Below are positions 62,550-64,000 of a stretch of 64,000 nt of DNA, one piece after another. Source of the DNA: Marisa cornuarietis (taxonomy: Eukaryota; Mollusca; Gastropoda; Architaenioglossa; Ampullariidae); the NCBI GenBank assembly GCA_004794655.1, contig SMMW01000622.1:9197001-9261000 (forward strand), written 5' to 3'. A program made the translations under genes and the position numbers. The notes under the pieces are model-generated. The model saw only the letters and a list, made by a program, of their open reading frames with translations, was not told the origin of the DNA and did no database searches. Position 1 is the first letter of the stretch. The number at the start of each line of letters is the position of its first letter.

Positions 62550-63702
62550 TCATTTCTTGCCGGCCCTGTGACCGACTAATGGCCCGGGTGGGTGCTGGCT
62601 GTCTGGCCTTAAGTTGGCGTACGGTCTTTCTTCCACAAACATTCCGTCACCTCGGCCTAAATCAGTATACACGTGCTCCGACTCCCGCTTCTTGCTGCCT
62701 CCCCTTAGCGACTCGTAGAAGCTCGTTTCTTCAGATCCCGCGCGCAACTCGGTGTACGTATGTTCTGGAGTGTCCTCCCCTTGGGATTCACCATTCTTTG
62801 CGTGGTAATGCTCGTAGTCACCGACGCTCAGTCCGCTGGCTTCGTTGCCCAGCCGGTCGTGTTGGGCACCCAGGTCCGTGTTGTAGTACAAATTCTGTTC
62901 ATTCTTCCCTTTATCTGCAATCCTCCGTCCGACGTCGAATCCTTCTAACAGCACGTCATATGGATTGAGCTCTTCGGCCGAGAGATCCTCTCTGCTTTCG
63001 TCTGTCTCAGTTTGCCTGTGACAAGCGACAAACTTCTTACGACACCGTTGCAAAGTTTACCCACAACAAATTATAAATGAGAAATGAGTTTAAACATCGA
63101 CTTTGTTTCTAAATGGTTGAACTAGAGTGAATATTATCATGGAATTCCTTAGGAAATTTTCCAAAAATATATTTCTAGTGATCGTCACTATGGCCCTATT
63201 GTGATCACGTTATTTTCATTTTACTATAAGTTTCACGATTCTCTTTGTACGCCTTGTATACATACACTAAAGCATCGTCAGACTGACTCCGTCATGAGTT
63301 TTCGTGTTGGAAGAAAAGGGAGGGGTGTTGGAATTGGTGTTTTACGCCGAGCCAGCAATTAAGGCAAGGCAGCCAGCCCTGTAAACAGATGCCACATGCA
63401 GAGACAGAACAGCGTGTCCGAGAGCTGAACCCAGGACAGCCAACTTTCATTGTATTGGTGACAGGCACTAACCGTTGTGCCACCGGACGCCCAGGAAGAA
63501 AAGGGAAAAATAATAAAATGAGGCTGAGGAAAAGATTTTTGTCACCACGATCCAATTTTCCTGCACATAACACATAAAAGTGTAACTGACAAGGACGACC
63601 CCTTCTACTTACAATGCTGGAACTCCTGTGGACATATAGTTATTAGGTTGTCGTTCCCGTGAACCACTCCGCAAAGCACGTAGTTCTTCGTGGCTTTTTC
63701 GT
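62550..63702 (-). CDS. Last two exons of a probable receptor or adaptor: tyrosine-rich tail with four ITAM-spaced YxxL motifs (5' part outside window)
   Basis: The exact protein family is not recognised. Minus-strand exons are 63702-63613 and 63015-62550. The first has an atctgcag acceptor and a perfect gtaagt donor; the second has a ttgtcacag acceptor and ends at TGA. The junction is phase 2 on both sides and creates one Leu codon. The first exon (29 full codons) is basic (RKSHEELRALRSGSRERQ), like a juxtamembrane segment. The second gives 154 residues, hydrophilic, rich in Glu, Arg, Gly and Tyr. Tyrosine motifs in order are YDVL, YYNTDL, YEHY, YTEL, YESL, YTDL and YANL. The last four are separated by 9, 12 and 12 residues, within ITAM spacing (YxxL-x6-12-YxxL). 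Such tails recruit SH2 proteins when phosphorylated, as in Draper/MEGF10-type phagocytic receptors; that role here is inference. No clear membrane segment lies in the window, so it should be upstream. The intron holds a recent SINE. Confidence 0.8.
63322..63493 (-). mobile_element. tRNA-derived SINE in the intron of the YxxL gene, with perfect target duplication
   Basis: In element orientation it starts with GGGCGTCCGGTGGCACAACG, with an A-box-like GGTGGCACAACGGTTAGTG and a B-box-like GGGTTCAGCTC about 40 bases later. The core then reads GCATGTGGCATCTGTTTACA followed by GGGCTGGCTG. It is flanked by identical 13-bp repeats, GGAAGAAAAGGGA, at 63309-63321 and 63494-63506, marking a fairly recent L1-like-mechanism insertion. 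Confidence 0.82.
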
Positions 63703-64000
63703 CTGCAGATGAAATAGAATCTAGTTCTGTTATTGTGAGAAGTTGGCGCGATATTTATTAATATGTCATTGAGCTCAGAGAACCATTCTCGTTCTGTCGG
63801 TGGGAATGCAAATTGTAAAAACCAAAAACTGTACAATGAAGAAAGCATAATGGTTATTAAATACATGTAAATATGAAAATGATCAGGCTTTAACAAGAAA
63901 GTTGCGTGATAGGAATATTAGAATACTTCTACTGTAAGAGCAGTTGAGTATTTCTTCTGACAAAGAAATTACTCTATTCTGTCCTCGTACTATCACAACA

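Overview
This window looks like a gene-poor, repeat-rich stretch of an animal nuclear genome. GT-AG introns with consistent phases, long introns, tRNA-derived SINEs, broken non-LTR retrotransposons, short inverted-repeat DNA transposons and dozens of CA/GT, GA and GAT microsatellites all point to a metazoan. The best guess is a lophotrochozoan, probably a gastropod mollusc. That assignment is inferred from the style of the genes and repeats, not from a database match. No prokaryotic operon, rRNA gene, CRISPR array or intact viral genome was seen.

Layout. About the first 45 kb holds almost no protein-coding sequence that can be supported. It contains a decayed LINE reverse transcriptase (about 16.5-17.8 kb, minus strand), two copies of one MITE family (18.1 and 22.0 kb), a possible orphan last exon (19.4 kb), a foldback-like transposon whose inverted ends are tandem arrays (27.2-27.9 kb), several SINEs and many simple repeats. 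From 45.5 kb on, real genes appear: a glutamate-transporter (SLC1/EAAT) exon on the minus strand, then a single-exon C2H2 zinc-finger gene with 17 fingers (48.1-50.2 kb) that has lost reading frame at both ends. After a quiet 7 kb comes a complete four-exon gene on the plus strand (57.4-60.4 kb) for a 215-residue coiled-coil protein. At the right edge are the last two exons of a minus-strand gene (62.5-63.7 kb) encoding a tyrosine-rich, ITAM-like tail.

The most notable points are three. First, the 215-residue protein is built from two homologous modules encoded by exons 2 and 4, which align without gaps and enter at the same intron phase. Second, the minus-strand gene at the right edge carries four consecutive YxxL motifs at ITAM spacing, and its first available polyadenylation signal lies inside a hAT-like element. 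Third, the foldback-like element has tandem-array ends and a perfect 9-bp target duplication. The coiled-coil gene and the YxxL gene converge tail to tail. Nothing in the sequence shows that the genes form one pathway; they look like neighbours rather than a functional cluster.
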